Assembly: GCA_020466095.1 (NCBI GenBank)
Contig: CM035807.1
Location: forward strand, 42,886,400-42,950,399
Length of the DNA: 64,000 nucleotides
Reading direction: 5' to 3'
From: Chlorops oryzae
Lineage: Eukaryota > Arthropoda > Insecta > Diptera > Chloropidae
Shown: in pieces, positions 1-10,570 of the stretch
Layout: every line of letters starts with the position of its first letter
Numbering within the stretch: the first letter of the stretch is position 1
Translations under genes and position numbers: made by a program
The notes under the pieces: generated by a model
Databases searched by the model: none
Told to the model about the DNA's origin: nothing
Seen by the model: the letters and a program-made list of their open reading frames with translations, nothing else

Positions 1-159
1 GCATAGCCCGCCCGGTGTTCCTTCACCGCGATGTGAATGCGGACTGAAAATCCATGTTTGTGCGTACATGGCTTGTACCGTGTGTGTCGGAGGATTTATC
101 GATAAATTTTATGGATTTGTGCCAATGCTTGTATACTGTATTTGAGCCTTTACTCCTCG

Positions 160-320
160 TAACACAAAGACATCGATGTCCGGGTTTAGATTGGGAAACA
201 ATGTTTCGGAAACATTTTTCAACACTAGCTTCTTTACATGGGAAAGAATGAGAGATCAAAATAATTGTTTCCGCAACATTTTTTCCCAATCTAAGCCCGG
301 ACATCGATGTCTTTGTGTTA
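160..320. mobile_element. 161-bp foldback MITE with about 37-bp terminal inverted repeats
   Basis: The ends are inverted copies: taacacaaagacatcgatgt at 160-179 and the reverse complement ending at 320, with good pairing over about 37 bases (one or two mismatches). The middle is AT-rich and non-coding. No clear target duplication was found, so the superfamily is not assigned. The short reading frames on either strand here are by-products of the palindrome. Confidence 0.75.
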
Positions 321-399
321 GGGTGTTAATGTGTTAAGGTGTTGTTTAACAATAAACAAATCCGAAAAAGAAATGGTAAATTTTTCATTTTTTCTTTAG

Positions 400-475
400 G
401 ATCATTTGGCGCCCCCCTACGAGTAGCGCCCGGTGCATGATAGACCCCCATTTCCCCCCTCGCTACGCCACTGCC
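400..475 (-). mobile_element. Terminal fragment of a hAT-like element (CAGTGGCGTAGCG end)
   Basis: Read on the minus strand from 475, the sequence starts CAGTGGCGTAGCGAGGGGGG, the form of hAT terminal repeats, like the complete element at 22527-23528. It abuts the first preserved base of the Helentron-like repeat at 476, so it probably inserted there. The opposite terminus and an 8-bp duplication of ccgtctgt were not found; the element may be truncated or begin before the window. Confidence 0.5.
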
Positions 476-588
476 GTCTGTCTGTCTGTCCGTCTGTCTG
501 TCCGTCTGTCTGTCTGTCTGTCTGTTCGTCCGTCTGTCTGTCCGTCTGTCTGTCCGTCTGTCTGTCCGTCTGTTGGTCCGTCTGTCTT
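476..588 (+). repeat. CTGTCCGT microsatellite inside the Helentron-like repeat
   Basis: About fourteen imperfect 8-base units (ctgtctgt/ccgtctgt) run uninterrupted. The Ser/Cys/Val-rich reading frames over it are artefacts of the repeat. Confidence 0.9.
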
Positions 589-589
589 T

Positions 590-2231
590 ATACAGTTATC
601 TTATCGAAGGAGTTTTGCTATCTTGACAAATTTTGGTATGGGTGCTCACGGGGACATGAGTAAGAACAAGTTCGAGAATGGACCCGATCGGGCCATTTTT
701 AGGGGTACCTCCAGTACTAGGGTCTATTACGAAAATCACAAAAACTGCTCTAATGCTATGTTCTCACTATAGGGGTTAAGTACTTAAGCCGATACTTTAA
801 CTCAAAGCGTTCATATCAGGTTAGAGCGAGTTAAGGTTAACAAACGTCGTATGACCCAGCTGGAAAGTGCACTACTTCTGCACTACTTCCAAAGTGGTGA
901 AAATTCATACTGCGGCTACTCGCATTACTAGCCCTAACTGTTAATGAAGTTTGTTAAAACGATAGCACGCAATGATTTTCATTACATGCATGCGATAATA
1001 TCCGGCTTGGGACGTTTGAAATATACAAAAACGCGCAAGGTATATGTGATATACTATATCGATCGAGAAACTGAAATGATAGAAAATGGAATTTGCTTTA
1101 TTTAGAAATGTTTAAGGAAGCTGAAATAAGCAGGAATTCCAAAAAAAGATTTTTTATATGGAGCTAATAGTGACAAGCGGCATCACAAAACGTTACACGA
1201 CCTGTGAGGTTAAAATTTTTATTGAACACCCAAACTAGTCGATGCTATCCTTCTCACCAGGGTTCATTTAGATCTGTCACGTCAAAGCCTTCCTGTCCAG
1301 TTCGTATTAAATCTGTCTTACCCGCTTTCTTGTACTTCGTCGTTGCAAATCGTACTGAATCTCTTCAAATGCACTCTGTCTGCTACCTCAGCTGTCCGTA
1401 ACTGTTACCTCTGTGGTCCGTCTGTCTTTATACAGTTAATGATTATCGAAGGACGTTTTGCTATCTTGACAAATTTTGGGTATGGGTCGCAATAACTAAC
1501 GGGGACTTGAGTAAGAACAAGTTCGAGAATGGACCCGATTTTTCGAGACCATTTTGATAGGGCAACCTCCAGTATTAGGAGTCTATTACGAAAATCACAT
1601 TAACTTGCTCTCACATGGTTAAGTACTTAACCCGATACTTTAACTCAAAGCGTTCATATCAGGTTAGAGCGAGATTAAGGTTTACAAATCGTCGTATGAC
1701 CCAGCCGGAAAGTGCACTACTTCTGCACTACTTCCGAAGTGGTGAAAATTCATACTGCGGCTACTCGCATTACTTAGCCCTATACTGTTAATGAAGTTTG
1801 TTAGAAAGATGAGCCGCTGTTTTCATTACATGCATGCGATAATGTCCGGCTTGGGAGTTTGAAATATAAAAAACGCGCAAGGTATATGATATACTATATC
1901 ATCGAGAAACTGAAAATAAAAATGGAATTTGCTTTATTAAAAATGTTTAAGGAAGCTGAAAAAGCAGGAACAAAAAAGATTAATGGAGCTAATAGTGAAA
2001 GCGGCATCACAAAACGTTACACGACCTGTGATTAAAATTTATATATCCAAATACGTGCATCCTTCCCCACTCATTTTCTGCACGTGAAAGCTTCCTGCCA
2101 GTGTCGTATTAAATTTTTACCCGGTTTTTGTACTCGGTGTTAGCAAATGTAACTGAAATTTTCAAATGCAACTCTGCGCTAACCTCAGAGTTAAACTGTT
2201 AACCCGGGGTTTATTTTCGGGTTAGATGATT
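590..2231 (+). repeat. Direct duplication of about 825 bp (590-1411 and 1417-2231)
   Basis: The block from 'ctttatacagtta' (590) through 'gttaagtacttaa', 'ccagctggaaagtgcactac', 'gcatcacaaaacgttacac' and 'ctacctcag' is repeated starting near 1426 in the same order. The second copy differs mostly by scattered one- to five-base insertions and deletions. The unit spans the junction between the Helentron-like repeat and the TIR element at 753/754, so the duplication came after that insertion, or the assembly is wrong here. Confidence 0.7.
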
Positions 2232-2307
2232 TTTTTTATATGCGTTTTGACATTTGAAACCCTGGGTTTCGCCGATAACCCTAACCCGGCCTAGTGAGAA
2301 CATAGCA
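754..2307. mobile_element. TIR element with TAA target duplication (PIF/Harbinger-like by TSD), carrying an internal tandem duplication
   Basis: The ends are TGCTATGTTCTCACTA (754-769) and its exact reverse complement (2292-2307), flanked by TAA at 751-753 and 2308-2310. A 3-bp TAA duplication fits PIF/Harbinger elements. No transposase is encoded. The interior holds a second, noisy copy of both the flanking Helentron segment and the left part of this element, so the present 1,554 bp is longer than the original insertion. A fragment of the same family lies at 5150-5280. Confidence 0.7.
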
Positions 2308-2806
2308 TAAAACCAGAGATTTTCAAGATATTTTGATAAAATTTGGTATTTGATTATATTTGAAAGCAATTAATATGATTCCAAAAATTTTTAAAAGTGG
2401 GCTCCTACACCCGAAATTCAAATGGGACTTGAATGAAAATTAGCACTTGTGCTTCCTTTGTGGCCATAAACATCCTCTCTAAAAATTCCTTTAATAGGTC
2501 CATTATTATGGGTACCTCCAGTTCTATGGTCTGTCACAAAAATTTCAAAAATGCACCAAAATCGGACTTTTTCGAAATGCGAAATCTAGAATTTTAGCGT
2601 ATATTTAAGCCTCTGATTAGAATTCTAAAGAATTGGAAAAGTGGGCGTGGCAAAAGGGCGGTTTTCATAAAGAAATTTAACAAAAGTCAGTATATCGGGC
2701 CCCTTATGGCCTTAAATATCTCTTGATATGAAAAACAATTTGAACATGTGTATCTGTGTCGGGTATTATATTGTCAGGATCACCTGACTATAACACCTTT
2801 ACTTGT

Positions 2807-3390
2807 TTTTCTTTCCTTTTGTGTTTTTGAACATTAAAATGCACAATCGAAGGTTATTGTTCTGCTGTTGTGCAGCAAATTATACTAATAAGTACGTAAT
2901 TTTATTCTTAATGGTGATAAATTTTAAACTCTCAGCTGTTTGTTTTTTTCAACCGTTTTTCACAAGCGAAAATGCAATACAGTATATTCTGCTTAGCTAC
3001 ATTCTATTATTTTCCAGACAATTTTATGCACTTTCGCGAAACATTCACCTACCCGATTTTTTTAGCTGCATTATTGAGGCACATATCAGAATTTCTTTAA
3101 CAACACATATCAGGCGCTTAAAAGAACACCGTCTAAATATTATATTTATTAACAAAAAACATATTTAACTTTTGTAATAAAATGAAATTCTTTCATAACT
3201 GAATAGAAATAAAAAAAAAATGCAATTAAATGAAATGAAAAAAAAAATTGAGGTTTATACTCCTCAGCCTAGTTTAAACTTTTTGATGGTTTAAACTTTC
3301 AAATGGTAGTTGCTATGAGAGTTAAAACCAGGTTTATTAATTTTGTATCAAAATTTTTGAAAAATTCTAAAAAAGCAAAGGAATTTTAGG
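2807..3390. other. AT-rich intron sequence without a recognised feature
   Basis: Very AT-rich; it carries an open frame of 121 codons (2803-3168) of low-complexity hydrophobic composition with no family resemblance. Nothing else is supported up to the MITE at 3391. Confidence 0.5.
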
Positions 3391-4067
3391 CAGAGATCCT
3401 AAATAACTATTACATTTTTTTTAGAATCGAAAAAATTGCCTTTAAAACGACGAAATTTTTTTACGTTAGTCGATATTACTTATGTTTGGGATTTTTTTGT
3501 TTTTCGTTGCTCAAAACGTTTATTTGTGATAAATATTTTTTACGTTGCTTTATTGCAATTATGAACGAGGAAAAATTTTTTCCGTTACTCATAATTTTAA
3601 TCGTTCAATAAATATTTTTTACGGTGCTTCAAAACGATTGTGAATGATAAAAAACTTTTCCGTTTCTTATAACCTTTTATTTTTAATTAATAGTTTTTAA
3701 TTTATTTCGAAAAGAGGAAATATATATGTATAGTGTTATACTGGTGATACCATTCTACTGATATCATTTATAGCGCTGCTGATCGCGGTGGTTATTAGGT
3801 AACGTAAAAACAATTTATTGAACTATAAATGTTATAAGAAACGGGAAAACATTTTTCCCATTCAAAATTGTTATAAGGCAACTTAAAAAATATTTATCGC
3901 ACGATTAAAATTATGAGCAACAGAAAAAAAATTTTTTCTTCAAGAACTGTTATAGAAGAATGGAATACATTTTCATTATTTAGAAGTGTTATCTTAAAAT
4001 GAATTTTATTTATAACAAACTTTTATACTTATAGTCCAATTTTTTTCCTAATTTCTTATAACTGTTG
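3391..4067. mobile_element. Non-autonomous hAT MITE, copy 1 (8-bp TSD ATTTTAGG)
   Basis: It begins CAGAGATCCTAAATAACTAT and ends ...cttataactgttg; ATTTTAGG is present on both sides (3383-3390 and 4068-4075). CAGAGA ends with 8-bp duplications are typical of hAT elements. The second copy lies in inverted orientation at 13964-14484 and shares long blocks (cgttgctcat-aactttta-cgtt; gatatcagtagaatggtatcacc in reverse). The right terminus here lacks about eight bases that copy 2 has (gagacata). Non-coding. Confidence 0.88.
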
Positions 4068-4075
4068 ATTTTAGG

Positions 4076-4389
4076 TCGATAGGAAAGCGTTTGACATTCA
4101 AAAGATAAATTTTCGCGAATGCGAATATTTGCAACATCACTAAAAGTTACATGTGCACTGAAGGGCTCTACGCTCTAAAGCAGCAAGTAAATTTCCTATA
4201 CCAAACACATGGAGAAACAAGTAAGTAGTTCGTAGTTTAGCAGTACACCAAATATCAATGAAATGTGTTAAGTGGGTCGCAAGTTACAAGCATTTTACTC
4301 AAAACACATAACATTCATTTTTGGCCGCGGTAGTGGGCAGATGTCTTTAATTTTTACTTAGGATCATACTCGGATCCTGATTTACTTGT
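4076..4389. other. Intron sequence, nothing recognised
   Basis: No repeat, coding domain or element end was recognised between the MITE target duplication and the Helentron-like tail. Confidence 0.4.
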
Positions 4390-4618
4390 GTGTGCCAAAT
4401 TTCGACTTGGTTGCTCCAGACGTTTCGGAGCAGATCCGACCACAAACGGGCGGACAGACGGACGGACAGACAGACGGAAATGTCTAAATCGATTCAGTTT
4501 TTGATCCTAATCAAGAATATATATACATATATATATGTTATATCTACGGAGCTTAGTTCTGGCTGTTACAAGATTTGCACAAAACTTATATACCCTGCTT
4601 ACGCTGGGTATAAAAACA
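4390..4618 (-). mobile_element. 5' end of a Helentron/DINE-like repeat (truncated)
   Basis: On the minus strand the end reads TATACCCAGCGTAAGCAGGG followed by TATA, a stem-loop bounded by TATACCC and GGGTATA, as in the DINE-1 5' end. The GGACAGACGGACGGACAGAC microsatellite and 'atgtctaaatcga' match the copy at 37800-37860. The remainder of the element is absent. Confidence 0.55.
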
Positions 4619-5609
4619 AATAAGTACTTTGACTTACTTTCGCTACTTGAACGCATACGCTTATTACAAGTAATCGGACTCACAGGATTGCATTTAAGTC
4701 ATACATTTCCTATATTTTTGTCGACCTGTCATCGAAATTTCAACTCTGATTTCCTTTCTTCAAAAGAATGAGCTCGTTACTTCCTTTCAATTTACTTTAA
4801 CAGCGTTGAGCCCTTAAAGTGCGAAGTCAGCTAAGCAGAATATACTGCAACTAAGAAAGCATACGTGTAAAGGGTTTTCCATCGCAAATGAGATAGTCTC
4901 GAAAATGCGAATTTTTAATACTTCTTCTGAAAGAAATTTTGACAGAAGTGGCAAGTTCGAAAAAATTTAAATGGATTTAACAAGGTTCAATGTGTAATTT
5001 TAGCGTTCAGAAATGGATAAATGAAATAAAAACTTTTTGATTTTAAGATACAACAACCGCAGCACCCGGAGTACAGACGATGATTTTCAATAAGTTTTAA
5101 TTATGTACGAATTGACGGATACTTTGTTAGCGAAAAAAAATTATAAGTTCCCACCCGGAAATTTTACTACTTCTGCAGTACTTCCGAAGTGGTGAAAATT
5201 TATACTGCGACTACTTGCATTACTAACCCCTACTTCTAATGAATTTTGTTTGGAGATGGCCGCTATTTTCAATACTTTCAAATTCATGTGTTATTGATTA
5301 GGTAGAGGAGTGTATGATCCTGGTCTGCATGAAAACTTCATTTGGGCAAAGAGTAGATGCTAGCTGACTGAATTGGATCCAACGAGCATGATTATTTCAT
5401 TTAAAAGAAGAGTGTATGCTGCTGACATGAATACATATCATCATTTAGAAAAAAGTATATGGTGCCAACGCGAATGAGAATTACATTTGAAAAAAATAGT
5501 ATACGCCGCGGGGATCTGAAAGAAGAAAAAGAATATTTTAAAAAGATTGGCGGATATGGCCATATTTCGTCACTTCGTGACTGTGACACAGTTTTGCCTT
5601 TGGAAAGAC
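4619..5609. other. Intron sequence with one short relic of the 754-2307 TIR-element family at 5150-5280
   Basis: Bases 5150-5280 (cacccggaaattttactact ... aaagtattg region) resemble 850-985, including 'acttctgcagtacttccgaa' and 'tcatactgcggctactcgca'-like sequence. The rest shows no recognised feature. Confidence 0.5.
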
Positions 5610-7520
5610 TTAACCCTCTAGTGCCCAAATTTTTTTCTTAAAAAAAAAATGTTTTTCCGGTTAGTTAAGCCGCATAAAAGAAGTATATTTGAAAAAAAAT
5701 TCTATGTGCATAGTATATTAGATTTTACAGACCTTAATCCTTGGACTGCCTTTAGGCGGTCTTAGGAAACGAAGCAAACAAAAGTTCATTGATACATTTT
5801 TCTGAACTGCCCAAAGAACTGGTTTATTTTATTGAAAAAGGAAGAAAAATGTTACAAAATATCAATGGAAATCGATAAGAAAAAAAAAATCAATTCAAGT
5901 TTTTGGCCTAACAAAAAGGTTTTACAAATATTCGGAAAAAACAGGAAGGAATAAAAATTTTTATTTATGGTGAAAATCAAAAAAGCAATTCTTTTGCTGC
6001 GTTATGCACAAGTTTATGTTGCATTTCCGGCATGCTATTTGGGTTTCGGAAGAGCAGCCACGAAACTTTCAAGTTTTTTTACCACTACGTTCCAGGAGTA
6101 GCGGAAAATGGCCAAACCCATCGTATCGAATGTCGTCGGGTGGCAGGAAAGTTTTTTTTCCCTGAGAATTTTTTTGAGCAACTTGGCGAGGGCGCCCAAA
6201 ATTTTTCGCAACTGAGGATCCTTGCAGTGCACAAAGCACGTGTGCGACTTCCGATCTAAAGTTGGGTAGCTGGTATTGGCTATCATTAGCGTCAGGCTTG
6301 TTTATTCGTTTGAATAAAATGTAGGCGTTAACCATTGCTAAATCAAGCATATGCGTGAAGAGTCGATTTGTGTACTTGTTGCTCTTTATAGGAATTTTGT
6401 ATCGCCCAATTAGTCCATCCATTAAGTCGACGCCACCCATATGGGCATTGTACTCATGAATTATATTTGGGCAGTCAACCTCAACGAATTTTTTATCAGT
6501 GCGGACAAAGCGTTTTACTTGGCCTTTTGGGTTGCTTTCATTTCGAAAGGGCATTGTGCCTACGTACGTCGATGCAAGACGAACTGCCTTATTATCCTTC
6601 CAAACAGACACAGAAAGTTCCACTCCTGAAGCATTTCGGCAAAACTCAGTAGAATGACCGCGTGGCTGTGTTTTTAGCTCATGGTCCGTAGGCAACTTGC
6701 AATTTGGAATCCGATTGGACCGAATTGTTCCCAAAGAGTATATACCACGTGCACGAAGATATACCAAAAGTGGCAGTGAGGTATAATAGTTGTCAAAATA
6801 TATAATATAATTTTTGAAATCTGGAATATTACGTGACAATCTAACAACTACGTTTGCTGATGCTCCAAGGTCTGGTGAGCCAGATTGCACTATATTATCT
6901 CCTGCACCACAATATATTTCGAAATTATACGAAAAACCAAAGGAGTCGCACAAAACAAAAAGTTTTATGCCCCATTTGTGTGGCTTATCCGGCAGATATT
7001 GACGAAAGTGTGTCTTCATTTTCGTTGCACACATTTGCTCATCCACGCAGAGTCGCTGGCTCATTGGAACGGACTGAAATTTTTCATTGAAATGCTTCAG
7101 AACTGGACGTATTTTATACAAAGGATCGTAGTTTTCCGAATCCTTTGTGGGAAGCATGCTATTATCATTGAAATGCAGATTACTTCGTAATTGTTCGAAT
7201 CGATTCCTTGACATTGTCATTTGAATACTTTGAAACGCATATTCGCCCCAGTACGAACGGACGCTAGGGTAACGAAAAACCGACATATAAAATAAAATTC
7301 CAATATATTGCCGAATTTCCGAATTACATGTAGAAAAAGAAGTCTTTATATTTTTTTGAGCGGCATACAAATTTGTCTGTTCGACAATGTGATCTACGAT
7401 ATCGTCGCCTAAGAAGTATTCGAAAAATAAAACTCTTGCATAAGTATATTACCACTTTTTCAAGATAACGCCTGAAATTGGATCAAGTGATGAAGAGTCG
7501 GATGATGATGAACACGAGAA
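5610..7520 (-). mobile_element. piggyBac-like transposon, decayed; right end not found
   Basis: The left end TTAACCCTCTAGTGCCC at 5610-5626 combines the TTAA target with a CCCT-type terminus as in piggyBac-like elements. The transposase reads away from the right and stops before this end, so this is the 3' end of the element. No matching GGGTTAA terminus was found before 8217, hence the right boundary is only the limit of recognisable coding sequence. Confidence 0.7.
5961..7441 (-). pseudogene. piggyBac-like transposase pseudogene
   Basis: An open stretch of 433 codons (7370-6069) carries the DDE_Tnp_1_7 fold. The three catalytic aspartates are in LCVDEQM (residue 110), IIYFDNYYTS (193) and HMGGVDLMDG (315). 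Upstream the frame extends to about 7441 through FLGDDIVDHIVEQTNLYAAQ, the conserved piggyBac N-terminal motif, and is closed by a TAA just before it (7449-7451); an acidic Ser/Asp segment ('SSSDSSS') beyond the stop fits the usual N-terminus. At the 3' side a TGA at 6068-6066 interrupts the protein just before a cysteine-rich tail (C..C-type spacing in IACRKCNINLC), which family members carry. Two nonsense changes therefore disable an otherwise nearly complete protein. No frameshift was seen in the catalytic core. Confidence 0.88.
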
Positions 7521-7597
7521 AATGCAAAAGGCCAGATGCGAAATCTGCAACCACAATTCAAATCCAAAAAATATTTGCATAATACTTGTGTTTGCAT

Positions 7598-7870
7598 AAT
7601 GTTGTGAGTAAAACAAAAAACTTGAAAAATAATTTTTATTTTCTGAGTAAAAAATAAAACTCCAAAAATAATTTTTATCATCCGAGCCAAAAATAAAACT
7701 CTAAAAGCAATTTTTATTTACTGACTTAAAACTAAAACTCTTACAATAAGTTTCATCTTCTGAGTAAAAAAAAAACTAGAAAAATAATTGTTAGTTCCTG
7801 ATCAAAAAATAACACTTGAGAAATAATTTTTATTTTTTGATCAAAAAATAAAACTCTAAGAATAACACTC
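7598..7870. repeat. AT-rich minisatellite of about 45-50 bp units
   Basis: At least five degenerate units of the form 'ctgagtaaaaaataaaactc.aaaaataatttttat' follow one another. Non-coding. Confidence 0.75.
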
Positions 7871-8217
7871 AAATACTAATTTTTAAAATATAATTTATTT
7901 TATATTGATTTTTAAAATTCAAAAAAAATTATTATATTGGGTCCCTGGTTTTTTCGTGATATCGTCGGAAATAAGTGTCGCCTAAAAAAGTATAATATCT
8001 TGGCCGCACAATAATAACGGAATTTAACTTTTTCTCGACTGGGCCGCCTGTCTCTATCGTTTCATAAAGAACTTCGTTCTAAAAAGCGTGTTTGAAGGTT
8101 TGAGTTAGTTTCTCTCGCTGCTGGTCCGGGTGAATCTCAAAATATATAAAATGACATCTCTTGTTGTTCTATACTCTTTGCTGTTGGAACTATATTAAGA
8201 TCAAGCTGACTTATGTT
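7871..8217. other. Intron sequence, nothing recognised
   Basis: No coding domain, element end or repeat could be assigned. Confidence 0.4.
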
Positions 8218-8331
8218 TCCAATCAAGCCCTGCGGGAAAAAGTGCGAGCAGCTGGGATTGAAGTGCTGTCTTTTTCCCGTTTTTTCCCGCTGGCGGGATT
8301 TAGTTGCGTAGCGACAGCGTAAAAACGGACA
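8218..8331 (-). mobile_element. Fragment of a BEL/Pao-family LTR
   Basis: The block 'gccctgcgggaaaaagtgcg' through 'cgtagcgacagcgtaaaaac' matches the 3' portion of the BEL LTRs at 21500-21599 and 49690-49801 (agccctgcg..gcgagcagctggg..ttgaagtgctg...cgctggtgggatttagctgcgtagcgacag). Only the last 115 bp of the LTR are present. Confidence 0.75.
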
Positions 8332-9137
8332 AAATCAAAACATTAGATTTTCGATTAATGTGCCGAAGACCACAATTTTTGATGAAATTTCTTAGTTCAT
8401 AATCATTAAATTCCGTTAACGTTATCTTTTCATAAACATAGAACTAAAACGCAAAAAAGTTTGACTGCCTTAATTGCAACAAATGCTTAAAAACGCAGAA
8501 AACCGATTAGTGGCAAAGCTGATGAAAACTACAAAACAGTTGTTCGCATTGATATTATTAACAAAGGCGTCCGCATGGGTTTGATCAAGGTAAAAAGAAA
8601 TATGAAACTGTGTTAAATCCTGCATTTAAAGCTTTCAGTTTATATGTCGAGCACGAGCCAAAATGTGATGGAAAACTAATTTGTACGACAATACCAAAAC
8701 TGAAAAGTTGTTCATCTTGCGGAGGCCATATCAAAAAATTTGTCCGACTCTGAATATTCCCGGGGAATTTGCTTTTCTCAAGAGTAAACTTATTTTTTTT
8801 TACTATGTGGGAGAAGAAAATTCATAAAGAATGGGTATTTGACCTATACCCATAATTTTTCTTACTCTATCTATTTGAAAAAGGAGAATTTGGGTCTCGA
8901 GAGAAGTAAACTCCCTTAGAATATTCAGAATCGGGCTGAATATTACCAAAGAATATGTAGTTAAGACGCATCTCATAAAAACCAAAAAGACCTATGGTGT
9001 GACGTTATATTAGATCCCTTCAATCTGTCCCCTTATTTATATATGTGTGTTTGTGTTTTTAGTTGGCATGCGTGGTCAGCTTCTGGCGACGCTTGCTCTC
9101 TCAACTTTGTCCCTCATTCGATGTTTATTTACATACG
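8332..9137. other. Intron sequence, nothing recognised
   Basis: No supported feature up to the LTR at 9138. Confidence 0.4.
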
Positions 9138-9434
9138 TGCGAAGTAGAAGTATATCGAGAGAGTGCCATCTCTAGTCTAGCCAACAACAGCAAGAACACA
9201 GTAGAAGAAAGGCGATCGTCGGTAGCAGTCATCAGTCGGAGAAGTTCGTATGAAAATCAGCAGCAGTCGTGAGTTGCAGAACAATCGTCAGTCGCGATAA
9301 TTCTTGCTAAAATCGGTACAGTCGTCAGTAGTTTTTCATCAGTCGCAGTAGTTTTGATTAAAATCGGCAGCATCCATTTTCTTCATCAATTCGCTTTGTA
9401 ATTCTCATTAAACTATTCCAATAAACAACTTTAA
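9138..9434 (+). repeat. 5' LTR of the gypsy element
   Basis: About 297 bp, beginning TGCGAAGTAG and ending ...aacaactttaaa. It contains tandem 'atcagtcgcagtagtt' motifs whose copy number differs from the 3' LTR. The 3' boundary is uncertain by a few bases. Confidence 0.75.
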
Positions 9435-9496
9435 ATTTGGAGGCTCAACTCGGTTTTAATCAACGCGGTTTGCCGAATAGTTACAAGTAATCAAGG

Positions 9497-10570
9497 GTGC
9501 CGAGCATTAAGAATGAACCGGTAGAAAACGAGCAGCGAAGAATCCGTTACACCACAAGAGCAAGCAAAATAACAATATCTGAAAGTAAAAGGGCAATTCC
9601 AACACGGTCGGTGGGAGACGATAAAATAGCGCAACAGAATACGAAGAAGAAGGATCTAATGGTCGAAAACGAAAAAAATTTCTCGAATATCAAAAGCAGC
9701 GAGCAGCATCAGTTTAAAACAGCGAATAATACGCAAAGAAAAACAGCGGAAATAGAAGACAACAGCATGCAGGCGAAAACAACAACAAATCCAGCAGCCA
9801 TTAGTTCTCTGAGCGAAGCGATTCGCCTATTAGCTACGAAAATGGCTCAAAACTAAAATGGTATGTCAATTGAGGGATTTAGAAAAATAATACCAAACTT
9901 CGATGGCGATAGGGTTCCAGCAAAGACATGGTTCGAAAATTTTGTACGAATGCAGAGGCTTATGAGCTAAGCGAAAGCAAATGTACGTGCAAGCAAGAAG
10001 CAAAATAACAGGCACAGCTCAATTATATTTGGAATCTTTTATCGTAAGTTCGTATGCAGATTTGAAGCGAGAAGTATAAGCGGAATTCGCCCAAAAATTT
10101 TCAAGTGCACAAATACATAAAGCGTTTACGGAAAGGCATAAGAAAAGAGACGAAAATTTTCAGCAGTACGTTTTTCACATGAACAAAATAGCAGCGCGGG
10201 GTGACGTTGAAGTATGTTCAGTTATTCGTTATATAGTCAATGGTTTTACCATACCGAACGAGTATAAAGTGAGCATGTTGGCTTGCAACACGTATGCCGA
10301 TTTTCTGACGAAGTATGAGCTCATCGATCATGTGTATAAGCCAGCCGCGCTGTATAGAAATGCAGACAACAATTACAAAAAGAATAAATACGGTTGCAAC
10401 GCAAACAGTGGTGGCAAGAAAAATGGACTGCTGAACTCGGTTGACAAAACACCTCGTTGCTACAACTGTGGATCAACTGAACATTAAAAAATGAATTTCA
10501 CAGAAGAACTAAAATGCTTCAGATGTAACGGCAGAGGACATATTTCGAAGAACTGTACACAAGGCAGAAC
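9497..10570 (+). pseudogene. gypsy gag pseudogene ending in a two-knuckle nucleocapsid
   Basis: An N-terminal charged region (9497-9856) is followed, after stops near 9856 and 9970, by a capsid-like segment (10179-10487). Then come CYNCGSTEH and CFRCNGRGHISKNC, the first and second CCHC zinc knuckles. The first knuckle is broken: an in-frame TAA at 10486 replaces what should be the codon after its His. Gag packages the element RNA; here stops make it non-functional. Confidence 0.8.

Larger units (their letters stand above)
476..2806 (+). mobile_element. Helentron/DINE-like non-autonomous repeat, 5'-truncated and split by a TIR element
   Basis: This is the same family as 37110-37981 but in the opposite orientation. 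Shared landmarks in order are: a CTGTCCGT microsatellite, 'tatacagtt.tcttatcgaagga', 'gtacctccagtactagggtct', 'gtgggcgtggcaaa.gggcgg', and the end 'cctgactataacaccttt-acttgtt'. The GGGCGTGGC and CTGTCCG blocks are characteristic of DINE-1/Helentron repeats of flies. The hairpin-bearing 5' end seen in the other copy is missing, cut off by the hAT-like fragment ending at 475. Bases 754-2307 are a later insertion. Confidence 0.65.

Noticed and set aside
433..772. Two overlapping open frames rich in Cys/Val/Leu/Ser
   Set aside because: They are translations of the CTGTCCGT microsatellite in a Helentron-like repeat.
2803..3168. 121-codon open frame as a gene
   Set aside because: Low-complexity hydrophobic composition in AT-rich sequence, with no domain and no splice or promoter evidence.
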